A stretch of 32,087 nucleotides of DNA from NCBI GenBank assembly GCA_018825385.1, contig JAHJEX010000002.1, positions 1 through 32,087 on the forward strand. Reading direction: 5' to 3'. Positions 24,001 through 30,811 of the stretch are shown here, piece after piece. Position 1 is the first letter of the stretch. The number at the start of each line of letters is the position of its first letter. The position numbers and the translations under genes are program-made. This DNA is from Patescibacteria group bacterium (GTDB lineage: Bacteria > Patescibacteriota > Patescibacteriia > UM-FILTER-42-10). The notes under the pieces are model-generated. The model saw only the letters and a list, made by a program, of their open reading frames with translations. It had not been told where the DNA came from and made no database searches.

Positions 24001-24555
24001 GAACAACTTGAATTGCAAACAGATTCTATTCGAGAACTAAGCAATCACCCAAAAAAGAAAGCGACGGTAGGAGGTATTGTAAATGTTGTAAAGAAAATAG
24101 TGACCAAGACGAAAGAACAAATGCTATTTGTTACCATAGAAGATTTGACCGGATCCATGGAGGTGCTTGTATTCCCGTCTACTCTGAAAGAGAATCAAGA
24201 TATATGGCAGGAAGATAAAATGCTTGTAATTGCCGGCAAGGTCAGTACAAAAGAAGGAGCACTAAAACTGATCTGTGAAAAAGTGAAAGAATTCAATAGT
24301 CAGGATGCATCAGAATCCACAGAACAATCGGGAAAGAAAATTGTAATCCAAATAGCAAATTTAGAAAAAGAAATGCTAGATACTTTGAAAGAAGTTTTTG
24401 AGCAGCACGTGGGATCGCATAAAGTTTTTTTGATGTGGAAAAATGGTGGCAATCAAAAAACTATTGTTACCAAAACTTCAATTGATCCTAATGCTGAGGT
24501 GGTAAATAAAATCGAGAATATTGTGGGCAAGGGAACTGTAGAAATTACAGGCTAG
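21085..24555 (+). CDS. dnaE: DNA polymerase III alpha subunit
   Basis: Catalytic subunit of the replicative polymerase, 1156 aa, normal length. The PHP domain comes first (FVHLHTHSHYSLLDG, residues 3-17). The polymerase active site shows GPGRGSAAGSLVSFAL and the catalytic aspartates in MPDIDIDFAD (D411, D413), with HSSTHACGIVIAP and YRPGPMELIPEYI further on. The finger region contains YGIAVYQEQILQIA and FNRSHAACYALIAYQTAYLKA. A helix-hairpin-helix segment and a C-terminal OB fold (GGIVNVVKKIVTKTKEQMLFVTIED) complete it. Start ATG at 21085 is preferred over a TTG two codons earlier; there is no clear Shine-Dalgarno. A terminator follows. Confidence 0.98.
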   Translation: MSFVHLHTHSHYSLLDGLPKISDLVGKAKELKMDALALTDHGVLYGAIEFFQKATEAGIKPIIGVEAYVAGNGMYNKRSRVDGRPYHLILLAKNLTGYQNLITLTTKAHLEGFYYKPRIDWELLQKHSKGLIALTACLQGEIPAAIRNSDLKHAEELIKNYSNLFGEENFYLELQHHPSLEQQHKVNEELINLGKKLNVPLVATNDVHYLEPGDADPQDVLLCIQMKKKQEEPDRISYVGEDFSLKTSEQMTKDFDYVPEAIENSVKIAEKCNLEIEFGKILLPHFETPEEKTADDYLRELCYQGIKTRFGIDIPSDPTQQNIENEKTKTIVERLEYELAVIHKTGFASYFLIVQDFVNWAKDNKIVVGPGRGSAAGSLVSFALNITNIDPLHYELMFERFLNPERISMPDIDIDFADSRRDEVIRYVEEKYGKDHVAQIITFGTMAARAAIRDVGRVQALPYNYCDHVAKMIPMFMTLDDALINVPELKELYNSDSDAKKLVDTAKKLEGVARHSSTHACGIVIAPDPLEKYVPTQYASQDDKTIVTQYSLYPIEDLGLLKMDFLGLKNLTILENAIDIIYKTTGEEIDIDNIPLDDKKTYKLFQKGDTIGVFQLESSGMTRYLKELRPTDLEDIIAMVSLYRPGPMELIPEYIAGKRGKKKISYLHPKLEPILKKTYGIAVYQEQILQIARDLCGFTLGEADILRKAIGKKIRKLLMEQREKFVQGAITNGIKKRIAERLFDFVEPFAEYGFNRSHAACYALIAYQTAYLKANWPAQFLAALLTADYGNTDRIAVEIAETKNHGIEVVPPDVNESFSTFTVVKESLQTDQPRIRFGLMAIKNIGTNIVRTIIDERKKDGHYKNLEDFLSRVQTKDLNKKSLESLIKCGAMDAFGDRQTLLDNLESILIYAKNSQRERINGQTNLFGMLPAEHSPKLRLNESDPADKKTRLTWEKQLLGMYISEHPLEEFREQLELQTDSIRELSNHPKKKATVGGIVNVVKKIVTKTKEQMLFVTIEDLTGSMEVLVFPSTLKENQDIWQEDKMLVIAGKVSTKEGALKLICEKVKEFNSQDASESTEQSGKKIVIQIANLEKEMLDTLKEVFEQHVGSHKVFLMWKNGGNQKTIVTKTSIDPNAEVVNKIENIVGKGTVEITG

Positions 24556-24595
24556 CTACCCCCCCCTTTCGATAATGAACTAATTTTGGTATGAT

Positions 24596-24621
24596 AAGAA
24601 TGGAATAAAACCATTCTTTTT
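24596..24621 (+). terminator. Intrinsic terminator after dnaE
   Basis: AAGAATGG (24596-24603), loop of 7, CCATTCTT (24611-24618), then Ts to 24621. It lies directly in front of the next start codon (24628). TATGAT at 24590-24595 may be a -10 box for that gene. Confidence 0.7.
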
Positions 24622-24627
24622 AATATT

Positions 24628-25785
24628 ATGTCCCGAATAAAAAAGGCAAAAATTGAAAAATATTACTCTAAAGTAGCTTTCATATTTCTTGGTGTAGCAC
24701 TAATTGCTGTTGTTGCCATAGTTTATGTTTCACTTGCAAAAACTGTAATTACAATAAAACCAAGTCCGGAAGCTGTTAGCACCTCTTTTGAGATACAAGT
24801 TGTTTCCGATGAAGTTCAAAATCAGATGTCTGAAATTGCTTTGAGTGGAAGATTAGCGGAAAAGTCTATTGAAGAAACAAAAAATTTTACTAATGTAACC
24901 AGCCAGCATCAAGTAGAGGGAAAAGCTGAGGGAACAGTTACAATTCATAACAACTATTCCAGCACTCAGCCTTTAGTTGCTACCACCCGTCTGCTTTCCG
25001 AAGACGATGTTCTTTTCAGAACTAAAGAAACTGTTACGGTGCCAGCTGGCGGTCAGGTGGATGTAGAAGTCGAAGCTGACCAACCGGGTGAACAGGGAAA
25101 CATAGGGCCAACCCGTTTTACAATTGTTGCCCTATGGAAAGGACTGCAGGATAAGATTTATGCAGAAAGCAGCACAAGTATGAACAGCGGACTCCGGGAT
25201 GTCACAGTAGCTACCTTGCAGAACATAAACGATGCCAAGGAAGATCTGGCCTCGGAACTAAAAGAAAAAGCTATTGGGGAACTGTCAAGAGAAATAGTCA
25301 AAGAGCATTCAGAAGAAAAAATTCTGAATCAAGCAGTGACTTACCAAATCCTGGATGAGGAAGCGGACATAGAGCCAGATACCGAGGTAAATTCATTTGA
25401 AGTAACAAGTAGTATAAATATAATTGCAGCTGTTTTTGATGAAGACGAATTATTTGAACATGCAAAGCAGCTTCTCGCGGAGCAGGTACCAGACAATAAC
25501 GAGCTTGCCGGAACTGAATTAGCTCTCTTGCAGTACGAAATAAAATCCTATGATCTTGAAGAGCAATCTGCTGTCCTGAAAGTGACACTCAATGGAACCA
25601 CTTACGTAAAATTAACCAGTCCGATTTTTAAACGTGATAATCTTACCAACAGAGATAAGCAAGAGATTAAAACATATTTCTTGAACTTTTCGGAAATTCA
25701 GAACGTAGATGTGAAGTTTTCACCGTTTTGGGTCTTTAGATCCCCTTCCCTTAAGGACCATATAGAAATTGTTATTGCAAAATAG
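24628..25785 (+). CDS. Single-pass membrane protein, possibly baseplate-J-like, unknown
   Basis: 385 aa. Basic cytoplasmic start (MSRIKKAKIEKYYSK), one transmembrane helix (about 16-38), then about 345 outward residues. The middle has GKAEGTVTIHNNYSSTQPL and a beta-rich section ending in DQPGEQGNIGPTRF; this G-x-x-GN pattern is reminiscent of baseplate J-like proteins, an annotation often given to such proteins in Patescibacteria, but a phage role is not implied. A helical stretch (NDAKEDLASELKEKAIGEL) and a final beta domain follow. No Shine-Dalgarno is visible. It stands alone between dnaE and the T-box operon. Confidence 0.65.
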   Translation: MSRIKKAKIEKYYSKVAFIFLGVALIAVVAIVYVSLAKTVITIKPSPEAVSTSFEIQVVSDEVQNQMSEIALSGRLAEKSIEETKNFTNVTSQHQVEGKAEGTVTIHNNYSSTQPLVATTRLLSEDDVLFRTKETVTVPAGGQVDVEVEADQPGEQGNIGPTRFTIVALWKGLQDKIYAESSTSMNSGLRDVTVATLQNINDAKEDLASELKEKAIGELSREIVKEHSEEKILNQAVTYQILDEEADIEPDTEVNSFEVTSSINIIAAVFDEDELFEHAKQLLAEQVPDNNELAGTELALLQYEIKSYDLEEQSAVLKVTLNGTTYVKLTSPIFKRDNLTNRDKQEIKTYFLNFSEIQNVDVKFSPFWVFRSPSLKDHIEIVIAK

Positions 25786-25793
25786 TCTTGGAT

Positions 25794-25822
25794 TTGACAA
25801 TTAGTCTTATTTAATCTATCTT
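25794..25822 (+). promoter_or_regulatory. Promoter of the T-box / NUDIX / thrS operon
   Basis: TTGACA (25794-25799), a 17-base spacer, TATCTT (25817-25822). It starts 9 bases after the stop codon of the previous gene. Confidence 0.85.
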
Positions 25823-25838
25823 TAAACCACTTTCCAGC

Positions 25839-26021
25839 GATTGAGAAAGCTACCAACTTTCTTCCCTCTTCTCAGCAAGAAGGGATGGGTAAAACCACTA
25901 AACTAGGCAAGTCAATTTAATAATAAGCGCCTAATTCTTACTTTGTCTAAGACTAGGAATACGGGTGGAACCGCCCCGCCAATCTGCAGGGTCCCAGACA
26001 CAATAATAGTTTGGGTTTTTT
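25839..26021 (+). promoter_or_regulatory. T-box riboswitch leader (threonine-tRNA responsive)
   Basis: The T-box sequence CGGGTGGAACCGCC (25962-25975) is close to the AGGGTGGNACCGCG consensus; TGGA would pair with a tRNA ending UCCA. Stem I can close by GAUUGA (25839-25844) with UCAAUU (25912-25917), only 79 bases. The distal hairpin is UCCC-UC-UUCU / AGAA-GGGA (25863-25885). The unpaired 3' side holds the Thr codons ACC (25894-25896) and ACU (25897-25899), each followed by A. Stem III is CCUA..UCUUA / UAAGA..UAGG (25930-25957). Only 12 bases separate stem I and stem III, so stem II appears missing. The leader ends in a terminator at 25993-26021. The fold is by eye; the T-box call itself is strong. 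Confidence 0.88.
25993..26021 (+). terminator. T-box regulated terminator
   Basis: CCCAGAC (25993-25999), 9-base loop, GTTTGGG (26009-26015) with one G-U pair, then six Ts. Expected to form when tRNA-Thr is charged. Its overlap with the antiterminator is not obvious, so the switching geometry needs folding. Confidence 0.75.
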
Positions 26022-26035
26022 AATTTTCAAGGCCA

Positions 26036-26524
26036 ATGAAGGAATCACAATACTTTTGCGTCACAGATGTTTTCCTGGAAAACGAGTTAGGAGAAATCCT
26101 AATGATAAAACGGGACGGGAGCAAAGAAATTCTACCAAATGTTTATAATGGTCTTGGTGGAAAATTTGAAGCTGGTGAGACTCCTCTGCAGGCAGTATTG
26201 CGTGAAGCAAAAGAAGAGGCGGGAGTTAAGAATATTAAAAATTTACAGTTAAAAGCCAATCTTTCTGTTAAGGATAAATTCGGTTTTTGGCAGATCTATA
26301 TTTTTTATGGAAACGTTAAAAAACAAGATGTAGAGATTAAAGACAATTCGGAGGGGATACTCGAATGGATTCCAAAAAACAAAATGGGCAACTACGACCT
26401 TACTCCCGACACACAACACTGGCTCCCGGAAATGCTGGCAAAACCTGAGATTTTCCAGTTTGTTAAAGTCCAATATGACGATGAGTATAAAATTATAAAT
26501 ATTACTATCAAATCATTAAACTAA
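26036..26524 (+). CDS. NUDIX hydrolase
   Basis: 162 aa. Hydrolyses a nucleoside diphosphate linked to another group, such as an oxidised or non-canonical nucleotide. The Nudix box is complete: G42-x5-E48-x7-R56-E57-A-K-E60-E61-A-G63-V, within GGKFEAGETPLQAVLREAKE. The upstream strand VTDVFLENELGEILMIKRDG and the IYIFYGNV strand complete the fold. Closest in layout to MutT-like 8-oxo-dGTP diphosphatases, but the substrate is uncertain. AAGG lies just in front of the ATG. It sits between the T-box leader and thrS, 4 bases from thrS, so it should rise with threonyl-tRNA shortage, an unusual partner for an aminoacyl-tRNA synthetase. Confidence 0.92.
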   Translation: MKESQYFCVTDVFLENELGEILMIKRDGSKEILPNVYNGLGGKFEAGETPLQAVLREAKEEAGVKNIKNLQLKANLSVKDKFGFWQIYIFYGNVKKQDVEIKDNSEGILEWIPKNKMGNYDLTPDTQHWLPEMLAKPEIFQFVKVQYDDEYKIINITIKSLN

Positions 26525-26528
26525 TACT

Positions 26529-28328
26529 ATGAAAAAAGATATTCCAATTGAGGTTAAGCGTCATTCACTGGCGCATATCATGGCCGCTGCCATACTAAAG
26601 CTTTACCCAAAAGCCAAATTCGGTGTCGGACCAATTATAGATAACGGTTTTTACTATGATGTAGAACTGTCAAAAAAATTGGTCCCAGATGACCTGAAAA
26701 AGATTGAGAAGGAAATGATCAAACTGATAAATCAAAAACTCCCATTTGAACTTGAAGAGCTTCCTTTAAAAAAGGCTGTGGAGCTATTTACTGAATACAA
26801 GCAGGAATATAAAGTTGAACTTCTGAATGACCTAAAGCAAAAAGGTACCACTGGAATTTCTGAAGAAGAGTCACAAGATCTGGATCCTAAAAAGAAAGAC
26901 AAAGTTACGATTTATAAAACCGGAGATTTTATGGATTTGTGTCGAGGTCCACATGTAGAATCTACCGAACAGCTACAAAACTGTGCATTTTCTCTTGATC
27001 GCATTGCCGGCGCCTATTGGCGTGGTGATGAAAAGAACAAACAGCTAACTAGGATATACGGATTGGCATTTGACAGCAAAAAGTTATTACAAGAGCACAA
27101 GCACAATTTGGAACTGGCAAAAGAAAGAGACCATCGCAAGATAGGAAAAGAGCTCGATCTCTTTCATATTTCGGCTGAAGTAGGATCTGGCCTGCCCCTT
27201 TGGACTCCGAAGGGAACAATCATTCGAAGGGAACTGGAAAAATTTTTAACAGAATTGCAGGAAAAAGACGGCTATGAAGAAGTGATTACTCCACATATTG
27301 GAAAGATCGAATTATACAAAACATCCGGTCACTGGCAAAACTATAGAGAAAACATTTATTCTCCAATAAAGATTGATGGTGAAGAGTTTGTTTTGAGACC
27401 CATGAATTGCCCGCATCATATCCACATCTATTCTTCACAAATGCGCAGTTACAGACAACTTCCGGTAAGACTTGTTGAATACGGAACTGTATATCGATAT
27501 GAACAATCTGGTGAGTTGTCCGGGTTGGTTAGAGTACGCGGTTTCACAATTGATGATGCACATATCTTCTGTCGTCCGGATCAAATTATGGAGGAATTTT
27601 CAAAAGTGATTGAACTGATAAAAACCGTATTCTCAACAATAAAATTTAAAGATTTTGAAGCCAGAATCGGACTCAGAGATCCAAAGTCCAGCAAATATGT
27701 CGGATCCGATGAATTATGGGAAAAAGCAGAGAAAGAAATTGAAGAAGTTGTAAAATCAAAGAAAGTAAAATATATCAAGGAAGAGGGTGAGGCCGCATTT
27801 TACGGACCAAAACTGGATTTTGTAGTAAAAGACGTACTAAACAGGGAATGGCAACTAGGAACAATTCAGGTCGACTACAACTTGCCAGAAAGATTCAAAT
27901 TAGAATATAAGGGGGCTGATGATAAAACACACCGTCCTGTTATGATTCACAGAGCGCCTTTCGGTTCAATGGAACGCTTTGTCGGAATAATGATTGAACA
28001 TTTTGGCGGAGCATTTCCAACCTGGCTCTCCCCTGTTCAGGTGTACATAATTCCAGTCGGTAAAGATCACTTTAAGCATTCTGAAGAATTAGGAAAGCTA
28101 CTTAAATCAGAAGGCGTGCGTTCTGAAGTTGATTTGAATAGAGAAACTGTTGGATACAAAATCCGTAAAGCCGAAAAACTGAAAGTTCCATATATGTTAG
28201 TAATTGGCGACAAAGAAATTAAAGAAAAGATCTTAACCGTCCGATCTAGAGGATCTAATGCTGTAAAGAAAATGGAACAAGAGGAATTTATTAAAAAAAT
28301 TCAAAAGGAAATCAAGGAAAGAAAGTAA
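26529..28328 (+). CDS. thrS: Threonyl-tRNA synthetase lacking the TGS domain
   Basis: Charges tRNA-Thr. 599 aa, about 40 shorter than usual, because it begins directly in the editing domain. H12-x3-H16 (HSLAHIMA) and C138-x3-H142 (DLCRGPHV) are the editing and metal residues that clear Ser-tRNA-Thr. The class II catalytic core has GSGLPLWTPKGTIIRRELE, the zinc cysteine in RPMNCPHHIHIY, YRYEQSGELSGLVRVRGFT (motif 2), DFVVKDVLNREWQLGTIQVDYNLP and HRAPFGSMERFVGI (motif 3). The C-terminal anticodon-binding domain ends it. The NUDIX stop lies 4 bases upstream, so there is no room for a missed N-terminal extension in this frame. Confidence 0.97.
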   Translation: MKKDIPIEVKRHSLAHIMAAAILKLYPKAKFGVGPIIDNGFYYDVELSKKLVPDDLKKIEKEMIKLINQKLPFELEELPLKKAVELFTEYKQEYKVELLNDLKQKGTTGISEEESQDLDPKKKDKVTIYKTGDFMDLCRGPHVESTEQLQNCAFSLDRIAGAYWRGDEKNKQLTRIYGLAFDSKKLLQEHKHNLELAKERDHRKIGKELDLFHISAEVGSGLPLWTPKGTIIRRELEKFLTELQEKDGYEEVITPHIGKIELYKTSGHWQNYRENIYSPIKIDGEEFVLRPMNCPHHIHIYSSQMRSYRQLPVRLVEYGTVYRYEQSGELSGLVRVRGFTIDDAHIFCRPDQIMEEFSKVIELIKTVFSTIKFKDFEARIGLRDPKSSKYVGSDELWEKAEKEIEEVVKSKKVKYIKEEGEAAFYGPKLDFVVKDVLNREWQLGTIQVDYNLPERFKLEYKGADDKTHRPVMIHRAPFGSMERFVGIMIEHFGGAFPTWLSPVQVYIIPVGKDHFKHSEELGKLLKSEGVRSEVDLNRETVGYKIRKAEKLKVPYMLVIGDKEIKEKILTVRSRGSNAVKKMEQEEFIKKIQKEIKERK

Positions 28329-28352
28329 CAGGGTCCCAAATCAATATCAATT

Positions 28353-29636
28353 ATGCCAAAATATTACACCCTTGCTTTAGGGTGTCAAATGAATAAACTG
28401 GATGCAGAAAAGCTAGATGCGCTTTTGCAGGAAATGGGGTTTGAGCCGACTCACAAAGAAAATGAGGCTGATTTGATAAACGTTTTTGCCTGCTCAGTAA
28501 GACAGTCTGCGATTAATAGGATTGATGGAAGACTAAAAAAATGGAATAAAATTAGAAAACAAAGACCCCTGACTACTGTTCTTACCGGCTGCGTATTGCC
28601 AAAAGATAAAAAAGAACTCGGGAAGCAATTTGATATCTTACTTGATGCACATCAAATGCATACCCTTCCAAAGTTATTGAAAAAAAGAATACAAGATATT
28701 GAAGACATATTCCCTGAAAGTGACTATTTCAAGCTTCCAACAAAGCATAAATCTCCTTTTCAGGCATTTGTTACTATCCAGGAAGGTTGTAACAAATTTT
28801 GCCGTTATTGCGCAGTCCCCTACACCAGAGGCAGAGAAATTTCCAGACCTGCCAGTCAGATTGTAGAAGAGGTTAAGGATTTAGTAAAAAAAGGCTACAA
28901 AGAAATAACTCTCCTTGGTCAAACAGTAAATTCATACCAGAACCCGGAAAAAGGAAACATTAGGACATTTGCTGATCTAATAAACACTTTGGCAAAAATT
29001 GATGGAAATTTTTGGATTCGTTTTATTTCTCCTTACCCAACTGATTTTTCAGATGAGCTGATAGATGTTATAGCAACTGAGAAAAAAATATGTCCGCATT
29101 TACATATACCTGTTCAGGCCGGCAGTGATGACATGTTAAAGAAAATGCTAAGAAAATACACAAGAGAAGAATATTTAGATTTGATAAGGAAAATTCGAAA
29201 GCAATTACCAAATGTATCGATAACAACTGACATAATTGTCGGGTTCTGTGATGAAACTGAAGAGAATTTCAAGGATACGCTTGATCTATACGAAAAAGTT
29301 AAATTTGATATGACATATACTGCACAATATTCAAAAAGACCGGGAACACAAGCAACAAAACTTTTCAATGACAATATTCCACAATCGGAGAAAAAAAGAC
29401 GTGAAGTAGAATTAAATGATCTTGTAAATAAGTACTCGCTAGTAAACAACAGAAAGATGCTTAACAAGACAGTTACAGTTTTAGTCGAAAATACTAAGAA
29501 AGAATCACTATTTGGTAAGACTGACACAAACAAGCAAATTCTTGTTAAGGGAGGATCAAAAGATTTAATAGGAAGCTTTGTTTCTGTAAAAGTTACTAAA
29601 GCACTGCCATGGAGCCTCGAAGGAACATTGAAATAA
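28353..29636 (+). CDS. miaB: tRNA-2-methylthio-N6-dimethylallyladenosine synthase MiaB
   Basis: Radical SAM methylthiotransferase that adds the 2-methylthio group to i6A37 in tRNAs reading UNN codons. 427 aa. The N-terminal UPF0004 domain carries the auxiliary cluster cysteines in LALGCQMNKLDAEKLDALL (C11), NVFACSVRQ and LTGCVLP. The radical SAM cluster motif is GCNKFCRYCAVPYTRGRE. A C-terminal TRAM domain (about 365-427, KTVTVLVENTKKESLFGKT) binds RNA. It acts after MiaA, whose gene is about 1.2 kb downstream; the two are now separated by a foreign membrane gene and a GIY-YIG cassette. It starts 24 bases after thrS and may share its transcript. Confidence 0.96.
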   Translation: MPKYYTLALGCQMNKLDAEKLDALLQEMGFEPTHKENEADLINVFACSVRQSAINRIDGRLKKWNKIRKQRPLTTVLTGCVLPKDKKELGKQFDILLDAHQMHTLPKLLKKRIQDIEDIFPESDYFKLPTKHKSPFQAFVTIQEGCNKFCRYCAVPYTRGREISRPASQIVEEVKDLVKKGYKEITLLGQTVNSYQNPEKGNIRTFADLINTLAKIDGNFWIRFISPYPTDFSDELIDVIATEKKICPHLHIPVQAGSDDMLKKMLRKYTREEYLDLIRKIRKQLPNVSITTDIIVGFCDETEENFKDTLDLYEKVKFDMTYTAQYSKRPGTQATKLFNDNIPQSEKKRREVELNDLVNKYSLVNNRKMLNKTVTVLVENTKKESLFGKTDTNKQILVKGGSKDLIGSFVSVKVTKALPWSLEGTLK

Positions 29637-29657
29637 ATGTTTAAACTGCGCTCGGCT

Positions 29658-29681
29658 GATATGAAAAGAAATTTTCATATC
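29658..29681. repeat. 10-bp hairpin after miaB
   Basis: GATATGAAAA (29658-29667), loop GAAA, TTTTCATATC (29672-29681). No T-tract follows, so it is a weak terminator at best; it may stabilise the miaB mRNA end. Confidence 0.6.
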
Positions 29682-29700
29682 ACTCCTCGCTTGTTAAAAT

Positions 29701-29736
29701 AAAAAAACGCCCGTCACCTAGAAGGGAAAAGCGTTT
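29701..29736 (-). terminator. Intrinsic terminator of the 169-aa membrane gene
   Basis: On the minus strand AAACGC (29731-29736) pairs with GCGTTT (29705-29710) over a long loop and is followed by Ts. The stem overlaps the stop codon. Confidence 0.65.
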
Positions 29737-30244
29737 ACTGCAGGGCAACGAAGACCCTATAGACAATTAAGGCAATGATGAAAGAACGGAGTACGCTGGC
29801 GGCATACACGATAGTGAATCCCCTACGTAGTTTGAGAATCCGGGCTGCAGCAATTGGTGCTACGAACAGGAATGGAACCGGAATAGCAGTAGCGATGAAG
29901 ATCGCCATCTGAGGATACCCGTCATTCACAAGCCGATCAATCCTACGCGCACGCGCCTGCTCTATTGCCGACCATTGCCGCAGGCACCATTGTTCGAAAC
30001 GTGTTTTTTCCTTTCTGTACCCGTTCAAGGATATCGCGTCTCTGATCAGATCAGCTATGTGGTGACCGATGAACTTTGCGTAGTCCGGAAAGTAAAAAAG
30101 CAGAGCGATGCCAATACTGGAACCACAAAGCAAGATGAAGTATCCTTTCCAGAATCCGTATCCGGCAACGTAGAGCGCAATTGCAGTCGTCTGTTCTTGC
30201 CAAATAGCAGACCAAATGAAAAACAGTTCGTCCATCATGTTCAC
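29735..30244 (-). CDS. Small multi-pass membrane protein, unknown, probably foreign
   Basis: 169 aa. No firm family. Hydrophobic helices lie at about 20-55 (GYGFWKGYFILLCGSSIGIALLF in part) and in the C-terminal half (MAIFIATAIPVPFLFVAPIAAARIL, IVYAASVLRSFIIALIVY). Between them lies an amphipathic basic stretch with EKTRFEQWCLRQWSAIEQARARRIDR. The shape recalls small DedA/VTT-type proteins but diagnostic residues are not clear. Start: GTG at 30244 is 4 bases after GGGAGG; the ATG two codons on is the alternative. The gene is richer in G+C than miaB and miaA, lies against their direction, and has its own strong promoter and terminator. All this suggests transfer as a unit. Confidence 0.65.
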   Translation of the reverse strand: MNMMDELFFIWSAIWQEQTTAIALYVAGYGFWKGYFILLCGSSIGIALLFYFPDYAKFIGHHIADLIRDAISLNGYRKEKTRFEQWCLRQWSAIEQARARRIDRLVNDGYPQMAIFIATAIPVPFLFVAPIAAARILKLRRGFTIVYAASVLRSFIIALIVYRVFVALQ

Positions 30245-30293
30245 ATGACCTCCCTGTCTGGACGTTGAATTAAAGAGCGATTCGAAGTTTAAT

Positions 30294-30322
30294 AATATAT
30301 CATTAATTCTATCTTAAGTCAA
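30294..30322 (-). promoter_or_regulatory. Promoter of the 169-aa membrane gene
   Basis: On the minus strand: TTGACT (30317-30322), a 17-base spacer, TATATT (30294-30299). Confidence 0.8.
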
Positions 30323-30335
30323 TACAAAAACAGGC

Positions 30336-30375
30336 AACCATTACGAACTCCACTTAAGTGGAGTGAAGTAATCCC
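30336..30375 (+). repeat. ATTGC-family hairpin repeat, copy A
   Basis: AACCATTACGA, inner perfect palindrome ACTCCACTTAAGTGGAGT (30347-30364), GAAGTAATCCC. Outer arms ATTAC (30340-30344) and GTAAT (30368-30372) pair. It lies 22 bases before the GIY-YIG start. Confidence 0.8.
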
Positions 30376-30397
30376 ATTGCACTAAGCAAAGTTTTCT

Positions 30398-30694
30398 ATG
30401 AGAGATACACACCACTATACATACATTATGACTAATATTAGGCATACTGTTCTATATACCGGTATGACTAGCAATTTAGTAAAACGAATAGAAAGTCACA
30501 AAGAAAAAGTAATAGAGAAATCATTCACCGCTAGATATAATCTAAATAAGCTAGTATACTTTGAGCAATGTTCTACAAGACAACAAGCATTAGAAAGAGA
30601 AAAACAAATAAAGGCAGGATCAAGGAAAAAGAAAGAATCACTCATTAATAAAATGAATCCGGAATGGGAGGATTTAAGCGGATTATTATTCTAA
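30398..30694 (+). CDS. Single-domain GIY-YIG nuclease
   Basis: 98 aa, essentially only the catalytic domain. The GIY strand is YTYIMTN (8-14) and the YIG strand is LYTGMTSNL (19-27). The catalytic Arg is in LVKRIESHK (R30) with the following His34. The metal-binding Glu is probably within KLVYFEQCSTRQQALEREKQIK, and a basic C-terminal helix KAGSRKKKESLI follows. This is the UPF0213/YhbQ-like size class, known as structure- or site-specific nucleases, some of them mobile. No DNA-binding domain is fused. The gene fills the space between inverted hairpin repeats A (30336-30375) and B (30710-30751) and lies next to a duplicated miaA fragment, so a role in moving this cassette is plausible but unproven. 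Confidence 0.88.
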   Translation: MRDTHHYTYIMTNIRHTVLYTGMTSNLVKRIESHKEKVIEKSFTARYNLNKLVYFEQCSTRQQALEREKQIKAGSRKKKESLINKMNPEWEDLSGLLF

Positions 30695-30709
30695 AAATAT
30701 TTCTATAGT

Positions 30710-30751
30710 AACGAGATTGCCACGTCCCGCTTTGCGGGACTCGCAATGGTT
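30710..30751 (-). repeat. ATTGC-family hairpin repeat, copy B (inverted)
   Basis: Read on the minus strand: AACCATTGCGAG, inner hairpin GTCCCGC/GCGGGAC (30724-30740), GGCAATCTCGTT. Opposite orientation to copies A and C; it lies 15 bases after the GIY-YIG stop. Confidence 0.85.
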
Positions 30752-30760
30752 TAGATAAAA

Positions 30761-30811
30761 ATACAGAAATTAATTGTAATTTTAGGTCCAACCGCTGCCG
30801 GTAAAACCAGT
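30761..30811 (+). pseudogene. Duplicated 5' fragment of miaA
   Basis: 51 bases matching the first 51 bases of miaA (30873-30923) at 45 positions. The start codon is ATA instead of ATG. Translated, it reads IQKLIVILGPTAAGKTS against MQKIVVILGPTAAGKTS in the real gene, so the P-loop is kept. The remaining differences are synonymous (CAA/CAG, ACT/ACC, AGC/AGT) or conservative (Ile/Leu, Val/Ile). It ends exactly at repeat copy C. Confidence 0.85.

Noticed and set aside
24628-25785. Prophage baseplate gene
   Set aside because: The baseplate-J resemblance is weak and no other phage gene is nearby; the N-terminal membrane helix argues for a cellular surface protein.
25852-25854. ACC as the T-box specifier codon
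   Set aside because: It lies on the 5' side of stem I and can pair with GGU at 25888-25890; the specifier normally lies on the 3' side, where ACC/ACU at 25894-25899 fit better.
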